A DNA stretch of 64,000 nt from Protaetiibacter sp. Its GTDB lineage: Bacteria; Actinomycetota; Actinomycetes; Actinomycetales; Microbacteriaceae. Positions 34,217 to 42,368 of this stretch are shown here, in pieces. The stretch covers positions 372,001-436,000 of the forward strand of contig JASLGG010000032.1 in the NCBI GenBank assembly GCA_030150265.1, read 5' to 3'. Each line of letters opens with the position of its first letter. Within the stretch, counting starts at the first letter, position 1. Made by a program: the position numbers and the translations under genes. The notes below the pieces were generated by a model, which searched no databases, had not been told where the DNA came from, and worked only from the letters and a program-made list of their open reading frames with translations.

Positions 34217-34531
34217 GTGATCGTCGCGTTCTCCGTCGCACCGACCGGGACCGGCGACGCGGACGGCTCGGTGCACGATGCCGTCGCGGCCGCCGTGCGG
34301 ATCGTGCGCGAGTCGGGCCTGCCCAACCGCACGACCTCGATGTTCACCGAGATCGAGGGCGAGTGGGACGAGGTCTTCGACGTCGTGCGACGCGCCACGG
34401 ATGCCGTGGCCGCCTACGGCACGCGCGTCTCGCTGGTGCTGAAGGCCGACATCCGTCCGGGTCGCACGGGCGAGCTCGACGGCAAGATCGAGCGGCTCGA
34501 GCGCGCGATCGACGAGGGCCGCGGCTCCTGA
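34217..34531 (+). CDS. MTH1187/YkoF-family thiamine-binding protein
   Basis: A 104-residue protein with a ferredoxin-like fold typical of MTH1187 proteins: IVAFSVAPTGTGDADGSVHD at the start, TSMFTEIEGEWDEVFDVVRR in the middle, RVSLVLKADIRPGR near the end. The family binds thiamine or related pyrimidines in the cytoplasm. GTG start. It is convergent with the DUF898 gene. Confidence 0.8.
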   Translation: MIVAFSVAPTGTGDADGSVHDAVAAAVRIVRESGLPNRTTSMFTEIEGEWDEVFDVVRRATDAVAAYGTRVSLVLKADIRPGRTGELDGKIERLERAIDEGRGS

Positions 34532-34552
34532 CGCGACCCTCGCATCCGGGCG

Positions 34553-34897
34553 CTAACCGGCCAGGGCGACGACCGGCGCGGTCGGCTTGGCGAACTCGGT
34601 GTTCTGGGTCTTCCACCGCTGCAGGCGCGGTGCCACCCAGAACAGGTAGATGCCGAGGGTGATGACCGACAGCAGGAGCCACTTGATCCAGTGGCCGAAG
34701 AGCCCGACGGCGCTGCCCGTGAACACGAGCTGCTGGCCGTCGATGTAGGTGTGCTTCGCGCGCCAGCGCTCCTTGAGCACGAGCGCGAAGGGGTAGCAGA
34801 TGCCGAGCGTGAGCAGGGTGATGAAGAAGCCGAGGATCGCGGTGCCGACGTAGGTGCCGGCGCCGCCGTCGAAGGTGAAGCGGGTCGTCTTGGCCAT
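34553..34897 (-). CDS. DUF898 (YjgN-like) membrane protein
   Basis: A 114-residue protein with two or three membrane helices: GTAILGFFITLLTLGICYPF, then VGLFGHWIKWLLLSVITLGI. RFTFDGGAGTYVGTAI and CYPFALVLKERWRAKHTYIDG are characteristic of the DUF898 family, often found as short actinobacterial versions. No activity known. A TAGAAC hexamer ends six bases before the ATG. Confidence 0.7.
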   Translation of the reverse strand: MAKTTRFTFDGGAGTYVGTAILGFFITLLTLGICYPFALVLKERWRAKHTYIDGQQLVFTGSAVGLFGHWIKWLLLSVITLGIYLFWVAPRLQRWKTQNTEFAKPTAPVVALAG

Positions 34898-34949
34898 GGC
34901 TCCGTTCTACGGGAGCCTCCCGCCGGTGTCATGCCCCCGAGCGAGGGTG

Positions 34950-34982
34950 GGTGGTACCGAAATCGGATGTCGGTGGTACCAT
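34950..34982 (+). promoter_or_regulatory. VapBC operator and promoter
   Basis: The nonamer ggtggtacc occurs at 34950-34958 and 34972-34980, 22 bases apart (two helical turns). The second copy overlaps TACCAT (34977-34982), the probable -10, seven bases before the ATG. This suits cooperative binding by an autoregulating antitoxin. Confidence 0.55.
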
Positions 34983-34989
34983 CGCGCGC

Positions 34990-35256
34990 ATGGCGATGAA
35001 CCTGCGGTTACGACCCGAGGCGGCGGAGGCGCTGCGGGCCGAGTCCGAGCAGACCGGGCTCAGCCAGCAGGAGATCCTGCGGCGCGCGGTGGACGGTTAT
35101 CTCGGCCTCGGAGGCCGCCGACGCGACTCGGAGTGGCCGGACTGGATCGAGCCGCCGTCGGAGCCGTATCGCGAGCCCACCGTGCTGCTCACCCTGCCCG
35201 AGGGCGTCACCTCATTCGAACTGCTCGAGGCGACCCGCGAAGAGCGGCTGCGCTGA
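34990..35256 (+). CDS. vapB: Ribbon-helix-helix antitoxin (VapB-like)
   Basis: An 88-residue protein. The first 45 residues are a CopG/ribbon-helix-helix DNA-binding domain (AMNLRLRPEAAEALRAE, then GLSQQEILRRAVDGYLGL); the rest is the toxin-neutralising tail with GVTSFELLEATREERL. It directly precedes and touches a PIN-domain gene. It would repress its own operon through the paired ggtggtacc sites. Confidence 0.8.
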   Translation: MAMNLRLRPEAAEALRAESEQTGLSQQEILRRAVDGYLGLGGRRRDSEWPDWIEPPSEPYREPTVLLTLPEGVTSFELLEATREERLR

Positions 35257-35667
35257 GTGCGGGCCTATCTCGACTCGAGCGCCCTCGTGAAGCGCCTCTT
35301 CGACGAGTCGGACGCGGAGGCTCTCCGTCGAGCGATCCGTGACGGCAACGACCTGGGGGTGGGGTTCGTGACCTCGGCACTGGCTCGCGTCGAGGTCTCC
35401 CGCGTGGCTCGCATGCGTATCGAGGCGGAGCCGCCGCGCGATATCGCCATAGCGGCCGGCGAGGCGTTTTTCGGTGTCTCGGTCGCGGATCTCACCCGGC
35501 CGATCCTCGAGTCGGCCCGCGTCATCGGGCCGCCCGTGCTCCGCTCGCTGGACGCCATCCACGTCGCCACCGCCGTCGCGGCGGGCGCCGACGAGCTGTG
35601 GACCTACGACCGCCGGACGGCGGAGGTCGCCGAGGGGCTCGGCATCCGGGTGCGCGTGCCCGTCTGA
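35257..35667 (+). CDS. vapC: PIN-domain toxin (VapC)
   Basis: A 136-residue RNase toxin. The four acidic PIN residues are visible: D6 in YLDSSALVK, E46 in SALARVEVSR, D98 in LRSLDAIHVATA and D116 in LWTYDRR. VapC enzymes cut tRNA or rRNA when released from VapB. Its GTG start follows the antitoxin stop without a gap, so the pair is coupled. Complete and apparently active. Confidence 0.88.
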   Translation: MRAYLDSSALVKRLFDESDAEALRRAIRDGNDLGVGFVTSALARVEVSRVARMRIEAEPPRDIAIAAGEAFFGVSVADLTRPILESARVIGPPVLRSLDAIHVATAVAAGADELWTYDRRTAEVAEGLGIRVRVPV

Positions 35668-35671
35668 GCCG

Positions 35672-36595
35672 CTAGGGCTGCCCGTCGAGGAAGCGACGCA
35701 CCGCCTCCGCGGAGCGCACCGGGCTGTTGAGCCAGGGGGCGTGGCCGCCCGGCACGACCGCGAGGTCGACGCGCGGGATCGCGGCGAGGCCCGCGCGGCC
35801 GTCGTCGGGGTCGAGGAACACGTCGTCCTCGCCCCACAGGGCGAACACGGGCGGCTCGAGGCGCCCGAGCTCGGCGGCCGTGAGACTCAGCTCGCGTCGT
35901 CCGAGCGCACGGTAGTACTGCGGTGCCGTGCTGCGGAACTCGGGGCGCAGCGAGGCATACCAGCCGCAGTCGACGAGCTCGCGCGGCCAGCCGCCCACGG
36001 CTCCCGCGCCGAGCGTCATGGCGCTGTTGCGCTCGTAGCGCTCGCGGCTCACCGGGCGGGCGAGCATCGCGGCGAAGCCGGGCAGCGCCAGCATCCGCAT
36101 GCCGAGCGGAGCCGTGGTGCCGGGCAGGGCGACGCCGGGCGCGCCGAGCACCGTGACGCTCGCGACCCGCTCGGGGCGGGCGAGCGCGTAGGAGAGCGAG
36201 AACTGGGCGCCCATCGAGTGGCCGACGAGATGGGCGCGCGTGACACCCGCGTCGTCGAGCACCGCGTCGAGCCAGGGGAGCGGGGCCCGGCGGATGCCGT
36301 CTCGCGGGATCGTGGCGGCATCCGAGAGGCCGTGGCCCGGCCAGTCGGGGGCGATCACGCGGCGTCCGCCGAACGCGGGGACGAGCGGGACCGCGGCAGC
36401 GGTGACGGATGCCATCCCCTGCAGCAGCACGACGGGCACCCGGTCGTCGCCCGCGAGCTCGATCGCGTGCAGCCGGATGCCGGCGTCCGGCACCTCGATC
36501 ATCCGGTCGTCGGAGCGCTCGAGGCCGTACTCGGCGAGCAGGCGCGCCTCGGCGTCGCGGTAGGCGGTGGCGATGTCACCCGGAACGGAGGTCAC
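35672..36595 (-). CDS. Alpha/beta hydrolase
   Basis: A 307-residue hydrolase of unknown substrate. The nucleophile elbow is GHSMGAQ, the oxyanion strand is VVLLQGMASV, the acid is in LWGEDDVFLDPDD and the catalytic histidine in VPGGHAPWLNSP. The start is set at GTG 36595 because TACGCT ends six bases before it; the longer frame begins at a TTG without signals. It is convergent with vapC, separated by four bases. Confidence 0.8.
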   Translation of the reverse strand: MTSVPGDIATAYRDAEARLLAEYGLERSDDRMIEVPDAGIRLHAIELAGDDRVPVVLLQGMASVTAAAVPLVPAFGGRRVIAPDWPGHGLSDAATIPRDGIRRAPLPWLDAVLDDAGVTRAHLVGHSMGAQFSLSYALARPERVASVTVLGAPGVALPGTTAPLGMRMLALPGFAAMLARPVSRERYERNSAMTLGAGAVGGWPRELVDCGWYASLRPEFRSTAPQYYRALGRRELSLTAAELGRLEPPVFALWGEDDVFLDPDDGRAGLAAIPRVDLAVVPGGHAPWLNSPVRSAEAVRRFLDGQP

Positions 36596-36601
36596 CGCTC
36601 C

Positions 36602-36607
36602 AGCGTA
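36602..36607 (-). promoter_or_regulatory. -10 (TACGCT), leaderless, for the alpha/beta hydrolase
   Basis: Reading leftward, TACGCT, six bases, then GTG 36595. Confidence 0.5.
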
Positions 36608-36709
36608 GGGTGCGCGGGGCGTCAACCCTCGGCGCTCAGCGGACAGGGAACCACGCTCGCGGCGGGAGCAACATCCCCCGCCACGTCGCCCCTTCGCCGC
36701 CCGGGCGCG

Positions 36710-36751
36710 CGGTTACTCCCGCCGATGGGGCGGTTACTCCCGCCGATGGGG
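36710..36751. repeat. Two tandem copies of a 21-base repeat
   Basis: cggttactcccgccgatgggg occurs at 36710-36730 and 36731-36751, followed by a partial copy. The related ggcgggagcaac at 36661-36672 faces gttactcccgcc, so the region can also form hairpins. It lies between two leftward genes and is probably the phoU 3' end. Confidence 0.6.
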
Positions 36752-36799
36752 CGTGCCGATGGGGCGTGGTGGGGTGCGCTGGGGATGCAGCTCGAGGGC

Positions 36800-37441
36800 T
36801 CAGGCCCAGTCGCCCGTGGCGAGGTACTGCACCTTCTTGGCGATCGAGACCGCGTGGTCGGCGAAGCGCTCGTGGTAGCGGGATGCCAGGGTCGCGTCGA
36901 CCGTGTCGGCCGTCTCGCCCTTCCAGGTCTCGCCGAGCACCTTGTCGAACACGGCGAGGTGCAGCGCGTCCACCTTGTCGTCCTCGTTGCGGATGTGCTC
37001 CGCGATCTGGGTGTCCTGGGTCTCGAGAAGCTGGGTGAGGTTGCGCGCGATCTCGACGTCGAGCGCGCCCATCTCGCGGAACGTCGAGCGCAGGCCCTTC
37101 GGCACGACCTTCTCGGGGAAGCGGTAGCGCGCGAGCTGCGCGATGTGCTCGGCCATGTCGCCCATGCGCTCGAGCGAGGCGGAGATGCGCAGCGCGCTCA
37201 CCACGATCCGCAGGTCGCGTGCCACCGGCTGCTGGCGGGCGAGGATCGTGATCGCGAGCTCGTCGAGCTCCGTCGCGAGGGCGTCGATGCGGCGGTCGTC
37301 CTCGATCACGGTCTCGGCGAGGGCCACATCCGACTCGTTGAACGCGCGGGTGGCGTTCTCGATCGAGTCGGCCACCAGGGTCGAGATCTCGACGAGGCGC
37401 TCCTGCACCTCGCGCAGCTCCTGCTGGAACACCTCGCGCAT
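36800..37441 (-). CDS. phoU: Phosphate signalling regulator PhoU
   Basis: A 213-residue helical protein with two PhoU repeats (MREVFQQELREVQERLVEIS begins the first; ASLERMGDMAEHIAQLARY and the ExxxD metal positions belong to the family). PhoU links Pst transport to SenX3-RegX3 and keeps the system off when phosphate is plentiful. It is divergent from senX3 and has a three-unit PHO box upstream. GAAAGGACC ribosome site before the ATG. Confidence 0.94.
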   Translation of the reverse strand: MREVFQQELREVQERLVEISTLVADSIENATRAFNESDVALAETVIEDDRRIDALATELDELAITILARQQPVARDLRIVVSALRISASLERMGDMAEHIAQLARYRFPEKVVPKGLRSTFREMGALDVEIARNLTQLLETQDTQIAEHIRNEDDKVDALHLAVFDKVLGETWKGETADTVDATLASRYHERFADHAVSIAKKVQYLATGDWA

Positions 37442-37521
37442 GGGTTCTGGTCCTTTCCCGGCCGGAGCGATCCGGCATCGTCGGCATGCGGCGGCCCACG
37501 TCGTCCGGCGACCGCGCTCAC

Positions 37522-37565
37522 ACCGTCCCGTGGGAAGGTTAACGCCGGGTGACCGGGCCGTGAAC
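37522..37565 (-). promoter_or_regulatory. PHO box of phoU, in the phoU-senX3 gap
   Basis: Read leftward, GTTCAC, GGTCAC and GTTAAC start exactly 11 bases apart (37565, 37554 and 37543). GACGGT (37527 to 37522) follows 16 bases after the last unit start, the same spacing as at pstS. It predicts control of phoU by RegX3, encoded next door. Confidence 0.7.
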
Positions 37566-37625
37566 GTACCCCTAAGGGATGTCGAGAGCTCCCGATCCCG
37601 GCGGGTACGCCGTGCCGGTCCGCCC

Positions 37626-37631
37626 TAATCT
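37626..37631 (+). promoter_or_regulatory. -10 (TAATCT), leaderless, for senX3
   Basis: TAATCT, six bases, then ATG 37638. The PHO box lies about 60 bases upstream. Confidence 0.5.
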
Positions 37632-37637
37632 AGTCGC

Positions 37638-38792
37638 ATGGACGCCGCCTGGCTCGTGCCCGCCGCCCTGGGCTTCGGGCTCGCCGTCGGCGTCGGCGGA
37701 AGCGTGGCCGTCGTGGCGGCGCACGCACGCGGTCAGCGCGCCGCAGCCGTCGTGACCCCGTCGGTGCCCGACGGGGTCGAGGAGGTCGTCGACGCGCTCG
37801 AGACCGCCGGCATCGTGCTCGACTCCTCCAACAACGTGGTGAGCTGCTCGACGGCGGCCGTGGCGCTCGGGCTCGTCTGGAACCACGCTCTCGTGCACGG
37901 CGAGCTCGTGGCGCTCGTCGACCGGGTGCGCGCCGATGGCGCCGCCGCCAACGAGGAGATGAAGCTGCCGCGCGGCCCGTTCGGCGACGCGCAGATCCAT
38001 CTGCTCGTGCGCGCCGCGCCGCTCGGCAGCCGCTTCGTGCTGGTGCTCGCCGACGACCGCACCGAGGCGCATCGCCTCGAGGATGTGCGCCGCGACTTCG
38101 TGGCCAACATCTCGCACGAGCTGAAGACCCCGATCGGCGCCGTCGGCCTGCTGGCCGAGGCCCTCGAGTCGGCCGCCGACGAGCCGGATGAGGTGCGCCG
38201 CTTCGCGAAGCGCCTCACGATCGAGTCGGAGCGGCTGCGCAGCCTCACCCACGAGATCATCGAGCTGAGCAGGCTGCAGGCGGCGGACGCGCTCGAGCAC
38301 GCCGACCGGGTGCCGGTGGACTCCGTGATCGCGCAGGCCGTCGATGCCAACCGCGTCGCCGCCGAGTCGCACCGCATCGCGATCGTCGCCCAGGCCGACG
38401 TCGGCGCGGTGGTGTGGGGCGACGAGGCGATGCTCGTGACCGCCGTGCACAACCTCATCGCCAACGCGATCCAGTACTCGCCCGACGGCACGCGCGTCGG
38501 CGTCGGGGTCACCCGTCGCGACGGCGCGGTCGAGATCGCCGTCACCGACCAGGGGGTCGGCATCCCCGACTCCGAGCGCGACCGCGTCTTCGAGCGCTTC
38601 TTCCGCGTCGACTCCGCCCGCAGCCGCCAGACCGGCGGCACGGGCCTCGGCCTCGCGATCGTCAAGCACGTGGTGCAGAACCACGGCGGCGACGTGCGCG
38701 TGTGGTCGCAGCAGGGACGCGGCTCGACCTTCACCATCCGCCTTCCGGAGGCCGCGCAGGCCGCCGCCCCCACTCCTGGAGCCCGTCCGTGA
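37638..38792 (+). CDS. senX3: Sensor histidine kinase SenX3
   Basis: A 384-residue membrane kinase of the phosphate-sensing system. One N-terminal membrane helix (LVPAALGFGLAVGVGGSVAV), a PAS-like domain (about 50-140), the dimerisation histidine in FVANISHELKTPIGA (H near 159) and the ATPase with N, G1 and G2 boxes (NLIANAIQYSP, TDQGVGIPDSE, GGTGLGLAIVKHV). It has one obvious membrane span, where characterised SenX3 has two. It overlaps regX3 by four bases (GTGA). Confidence 0.92.
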   Translation: MDAAWLVPAALGFGLAVGVGGSVAVVAAHARGQRAAAVVTPSVPDGVEEVVDALETAGIVLDSSNNVVSCSTAAVALGLVWNHALVHGELVALVDRVRADGAAANEEMKLPRGPFGDAQIHLLVRAAPLGSRFVLVLADDRTEAHRLEDVRRDFVANISHELKTPIGAVGLLAEALESAADEPDEVRRFAKRLTIESERLRSLTHEIIELSRLQAADALEHADRVPVDSVIAQAVDANRVAAESHRIAIVAQADVGAVVWGDEAMLVTAVHNLIANAIQYSPDGTRVGVGVTRRDGAVEIAVTDQGVGIPDSERDRVFERFFRVDSARSRQTGGTGLGLAIVKHVVQNHGGDVRVWSQQGRGSTFTIRLPEAAQAAAPTPGARP

Positions 38793-39472
38793 CCCGCATC
38801 CTCATCGTCGAAGACGAGCCCTCGCTCGCCGAGCCCCTCGCGTTCCTGCTCGGGCGCGAGGGCTACGAGACCGCGATCGCGGGCGACGGGCGGGCGGCGC
38901 TCGCGGAGTTCGACCGCGCCGGCGCCGACCTCGTGCTGCTCGACCTCATGCTGCCGGGCCTCTCGGGAACCGAGGTGTGCCGCGAGCTGCGCAACCGCTC
39001 GAGCGTGCCGATCATCATGCTGACGGCCAAGGACTCCGAGGTCGACATCGTGGTGGGGCTCGAGCTGGGCGCCGACGACTACGTGACCAAGCCGTACTCC
39101 AGCCGGGAGCTGCTCGCTCGCATCCGTGCGGTGCTGCGCCGCCGCATCGAGGTGGTGGAGGACGAGGGCGAGGCCGTGCTCGAGGCGGGTCCGGTGCGGA
39201 TGGACGTGGAGCGTCACGCCGTGTCGGTGGGCGGCGCCGAGGTCGCGATGCCGCTCAAGGAGTTCGAGCTGCTCGAGTTCCTGCTGCGGAACGCGGGGCG
39301 CGTGCTCACCCGCGGGCAGCTCATCGACCGCATCTGGGGCTCCGACTACTTCGGCGACACCAAGACGCTCGACGTCCACATCAAGCGCATCCGGGCGAAG
39401 ATCGAGCCGGATCCCTCGAACCCGCAGCTGCTCGTGACGGTGCGCGGGCTCGGCTACCGCTTCGAGAACTGA
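38789..39472 (+). CDS. regX3: Response regulator RegX3
   Basis: A 227-residue OmpR-type regulator. The phosphoacceptor aspartate lies in LVLLDLMLPGLSG, the conserved lysine in VTKPYSSRELL, and the winged helix in PLKEFELLEFLLRNAGRVLT through DVHIKRIRAKIE. It is activated by SenX3 under phosphate limitation and binds PHO boxes; three candidates lie in this window. Its gene overlaps senX3. Confidence 0.94.
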   Translation: MTRILIVEDEPSLAEPLAFLLGREGYETAIAGDGRAALAEFDRAGADLVLLDLMLPGLSGTEVCRELRNRSSVPIIMLTAKDSEVDIVVGLELGADDYVTKPYSSRELLARIRAVLRRRIEVVEDEGEAVLEAGPVRMDVERHAVSVGGAEVAMPLKEFELLEFLLRNAGRVLTRGQLIDRIWGSDYFGDTKTLDVHIKRIRAKIEPDPSNPQLLVTVRGLGYRFEN

Positions 39473-39509
39473 GCCCCACCCGGCCGCCGGGCCCGGCCGA
39501 TCCGGCTGT

Positions 39510-39515
39510 TAGCGT
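39510..39515 (+). promoter_or_regulatory. -10 (TAGCGT), leaderless, for the TetR-family gene
   Basis: TAGCGT, six bases, then GTG 39522. Confidence 0.5.
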
Positions 39516-39521
39516 GGCGGG

Positions 39522-40130
39522 GTGGCATCCGAGGCGGGCCGGGGCGCCGGCAACAAGTTCGCGCAGCGCCGGGAGGCGACGCGTCGCGAGCTGCTCCGCC
39601 TCGGGCTGGAGCGGTTCCCCGTCAAGGGGTACTCCTCGACGACGATCGACGACGTCGTCCGCGACAGCGGGCTCACCCGTGGTGCCTTCTACTTCCACTT
39701 CGCGGGCAAGGAGGCCTTCTTCCTGGAGCTCCTCCGCGAGCGGGCGGCGCTTCGCGACGAGTGGTGGCTCGTCGCCCGCGATCCGGCGCACGCGGATGCC
39801 CGCGACGCGATCGCGGCGGCGCTCGCCCACCTGACCTCGCTCGAGGACGGGGGCGCCTGGCCGCTGCTCGTGGCCGACTACTTCCAGGCGGTCCACGGCG
39901 CCGACGAGCACCTCGCGCCTCTGCGCGAGCTCTACAGCCGGTGGACCGTGGAGCTCGGCCTCTTCGTGCAGGAGCTCCGGCTGCGCGGCTTCGCACGGAC
40001 GGATGTCGCCCCCGAGTCGCTCGGGGCGCAGCTCTTCGCGATCGTCGAGGGGCACACCGTCCATCACCTGCTGTACGGCATGCCGGCCGACGGCCTCCTC
40101 GACGTGCTCGTGCGCGTCGTGCGGCCCTGA
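39522..40130 (+). CDS. TetR/AcrR-family transcriptional regulator
   Basis: A 202-residue repressor. The helix-turn-helix spans about 18-64 (GYSSTTIDDVVRDSGLTRGA, then FYFHFAGKEAFF); the ligand-binding half is variable and rich in aromatic residues (WPLLVADYFQAVHGADEH). It ends ten bases from the convergent collagen-like surface protein gene, whose promoter contains a CATAC-6-GTATG palindrome that could be its operator (inference from proximity). Confidence 0.88.
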   Translation: MASEAGRGAGNKFAQRREATRRELLRLGLERFPVKGYSSTTIDDVVRDSGLTRGAFYFHFAGKEAFFLELLRERAALRDEWWLVARDPAHADARDAIAAALAHLTSLEDGGAWPLLVADYFQAVHGADEHLAPLRELYSRWTVELGLFVQELRLRGFARTDVAPESLGAQLFAIVEGHTVHHLLYGMPADGLLDVLVRVVRP

Positions 40131-40140
40131 CCGGTCGCGA

Positions 40141-41643
40141 TCACGCGCGGCGGCGGCCCCGCAGCAGCAGTGCGATGCCCGCGAGCGCCATCGCGGCGAC
40201 CGCCACGAGCGCCGCGGCGGGCTGGGCTCCCGTGGCTGCGAGCGCGGGTGAGGGGGCGGCGTCTGCCGCCCAGCGCGCGTAGTAGTGGCCGAGCTGCTGA
40301 CCGAAGACGGTGTCGGGCGGCAGCAGTGCGTCGTCGTCGGGGTCGGCCGTCCAGCCGAGCAGGGTGTGGTGCGCGTAGGCGGGGAAGCCGGCACCGCCGA
40401 GAGCCGCCGCTGCGGACGCCTCGTCGAGGTCGTCGAGCCGGTCGGCGCGCGCCCACCAGCTCCGGGAGGTGCCGTCCATGGAATGCAGCCGCGCGTTGGC
40501 GATCGTCTGCACGCTCGCCGGCAGCAGGGCATCGAGCTCCTCGTCGGCCACGATGACGCCCCAGCCGCTGCCGCTGAGCCCTTCGCCTCCGTCGCCGCCC
40601 CAGCCGCCCGATCCGCCCCAGCCGCCCGCGCCGTAGGTGCCGCCATGGCCGCCCGCGCCGCCGTATCCGCCGCCGCTCACGACCGGCCAGCCGGGGCGCC
40701 CGGAGTCGCCCATCCCGCCTGTCGCGCCGAGCTCGCCTGCGCTGCCGGGGAGGCCCGGCTGCCCCGCGGTGCCGGCCCCCGGCAGGCTCGCCCCGTGCAG
40801 CAGCACGAGGACTCCGAGGTTCACGAATCCCTCGCCGCCGACGTCGCCGTCGCCGCCGATGCCTCCCGTGCCGCCGGTGCCCCCGTTCCCGCCGTCGCCG
40901 CCGCGGCCGCCCACGCCGTCGATGGCGATCGCGCTGCCCCCGCGTCCTCCCTCGCCCCCGTAGCCTCCGTCGCCGCCCCGGCCGCCCCAGCCGCCCTGTC
41001 CGCCGGAACCGCCGACGACCACGAGACTCGCGCCGATCACCACGACGGTGCCGGAGTTCGCGAGCCCGTCGCCGCCCCGGTCGCCGTCGGCGCCGTCGCC
41101 CCCGTCCGTTCCGTCGCCGCCGTCCTCGCCGCGGCCGCCGTCCTGGCCGTCGCCGGTGACCGGGGGTCCTGTCGTTCCGTCGTCGCCGTCGGCACCGTGC
41201 GGACCGTCGGCCCCGTCGGCGTCGCCCGCGCCCATCCGCCCGGTGCTTCCCGCGATCCGTGCCTCGCCCGGGCCGACGATCACGAGCCGCGCGTCCGATG
41301 CCACGGTGAGGCCGGTCTCGCCGAGCTCGGTCCACGAGCCCGCCACCTCGAGGCGGTGTCCGGCGAGCTCGAGCACGAGCGCGCCGGCGTCGAGCGAGAA
41401 CGGCCCGTACGCGCTGACATCGGTCGTGAGCCGAGCGGTCACGGTCGCGCCGGCGGAGGCTGCCGCGATCGCCGCGCTCAGCCCCGCCTCATCCGCGATG
41501 GCGATCGGGCTCGCCGCGGAGGCGGCGGGGGCGCCCAGCAGTCCGGCGATCCCGAGCGCCGCGGCGACCGCGCCGGCGAGCAGCCGGCGGTGGGATGCGC
41601 GGGCCGGGTGCGGGGAGGAAGCGGATGCGGGGGGCATGGTCAT
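40141..41643 (-). CDS. Secreted glycine-rich, collagen-like surface protein with LAATG sorting signal
   Basis: A 500-residue exported protein. A signal peptide ends near residue 43 (LAGAVAAALGIAGLLGAPAA). Residues 45-130 form a small beta domain; residues 135-355 are long runs of Gly-x-Gly, Gly-Gly-x and collagen-like GxD repeats broken by short hydrophobic strands (NSGTVVVIGASLVVVGG). The C-terminus has LAATG, a membrane segment and RGRRRA, the pattern recognised by class E sortases of high-GC Gram-positives. It should be anchored to peptidoglycan. No sortase gene is in the window. Its role, perhaps adhesion or a filament, is unknown. Confidence 0.75.
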   Translation of the reverse strand: MTMPPASASSPHPARASHRRLLAGAVAAALGIAGLLGAPAASAASPIAIADEAGLSAAIAAASAGATVTARLTTDVSAYGPFSLDAGALVLELAGHRLEVAGSWTELGETGLTVASDARLVIVGPGEARIAGSTGRMGAGDADGADGPHGADGDDGTTGPPVTGDGQDGGRGEDGGDGTDGGDGADGDRGGDGLANSGTVVVIGASLVVVGGSGGQGGWGGRGGDGGYGGEGGRGGSAIAIDGVGGRGGDGGNGGTGGTGGIGGDGDVGGEGFVNLGVLVLLHGASLPGAGTAGQPGLPGSAGELGATGGMGDSGRPGWPVVSGGGYGGAGGHGGTYGAGGWGGSGGWGGDGGEGLSGSGWGVIVADEELDALLPASVQTIANARLHSMDGTSRSWWARADRLDDLDEASAAAALGGAGFPAYAHHTLLGWTADPDDDALLPPDTVFGQQLGHYYARWAADAAPSPALAATGAQPAAALVAVAAMALAGIALLLRGRRRA

Positions 41644-41678
41644 GGTGGCGCCTCTCGTCGGGTCGCCTCATGTTAGTA

Positions 41679-41694
41679 CATACATGAACGTATG
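41679..41694. promoter_or_regulatory. Palindrome in an AT-rich promoter region (CATAC-6-GTATG)
   Basis: The stretch 41672-41700 is unusually AT-rich for this DNA and holds this dyad about 36 bases before the surface protein start. It is a candidate binding site of the adjacent TetR-family protein. Confidence 0.45.
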
Positions 41695-41758
41695 CAAATG
41701 AGGTGAAAGCCGACGCCGAGGCGAACCGCGGACGCGGCGCTCTCGGCGGGCGGCGTGC

Positions 41759-42241
41759 CTACTTCTTGGCGGGAGCCTGCGTCGGCAGCTCGTCCTGGTA
41801 CTCGACGAAGGTGCCGTCGAGCACCGGGATGGAGAGCGCGCGCTGGTCGGTCGAGGTGTGCACCACCGCGTCGAGGAGACCGCCGGCCTGCTCTCCGAGC
41901 GGCGTGAGCGCGATCTGGTCGCCGGCGGCGCCGAAGCGCGTGGTGGTGTGTGCGCGCGCGGTCAGCTCGACCTCGTGGTAGCTGCCGCCGACCGACCACT
42001 GCACCGTGAAGTCGAGGTCGGAGCCCGTGGTGTTGACGGCCGCGCCGACGAGGCTGCCGGTCTTGCCGTCCTCGGTGAGGACGAGCACGTTGCGGAGCTC
42101 GAGCTGGCCGATGTCGAGGCCCACGCCGTCGCTCGGGTCGTAGGAGTTGGCGGTTTGCGGCTGCAGCAGGATGTTGCAGCCGGTGAGACCGAGGGCGAGC
42201 GCTCCGCTCAGGGCGATGGCGGCCACGGCACGTGCTCTCAC
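41759..42241 (-). CDS. Small secreted lipoprotein
   Basis: A 160-residue protein with a signal peptide and lipobox LTGC (about 21-24, in GALALGLTGC). The mature part is a beta-sandwich-like domain (ELRNVLVLTEDGKTGSLVGA, DLDFTVQWSVGGSYHEVEL). Related short lipoproteins occur next to carD in Microbacteriaceae; no function known. GTG 42241 is favoured by GGAGGA upstream and by correct signal-peptide placement. Confidence 0.7.
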   Translation of the reverse strand: MRARAVAAIALSGALALGLTGCNILLQPQTANSYDPSDGVGLDIGQLELRNVLVLTEDGKTGSLVGAAVNTTGSDLDFTVQWSVGGSYHEVELTARAHTTTRFGAAGDQIALTPLGEQAGGLLDAVVHTSTDQRALSIPVLDGTFVEYQDELPTQAPAKK

Positions 42242-42336
42242 GGGATTCCTCCAGGCGTCGACGAAAGGCCTCTCCAGCCTAGCGGCAGCGGGGCGGAGGG
42301 CTCGTCCGTCCCCCGGCCGGGGTACGCCCGCTGTGG

Positions 42337-42342
42337 TAAAAT
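42337..42342 (+). promoter_or_regulatory. Extended -10 (TGGTAAAAT) of carD
   Basis: TGG (42334-42336) immediately before TAAAAT (42337-42342) makes an extended -10, about 27 bases before the carD ATG; a GGAAGGA ribosome site follows. Unlike many neighbours, carD has a normal leader. Confidence 0.6.
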
Positions 42343-42368
42343 CGAAGTTCTGCGGAAGGAACAACTCC

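Noticed and set aside
34950..35667. The VapBC pair as part of a mobile element
   Set aside because: No att sites, integrase or compositional break around it; neighbours are core genes.
40600..41200. Repetitive glycine-codon region as a tandem DNA repeat or CRISPR
   Set aside because: Repeats follow codons of a single intact secreted protein and are not regular in DNA length.
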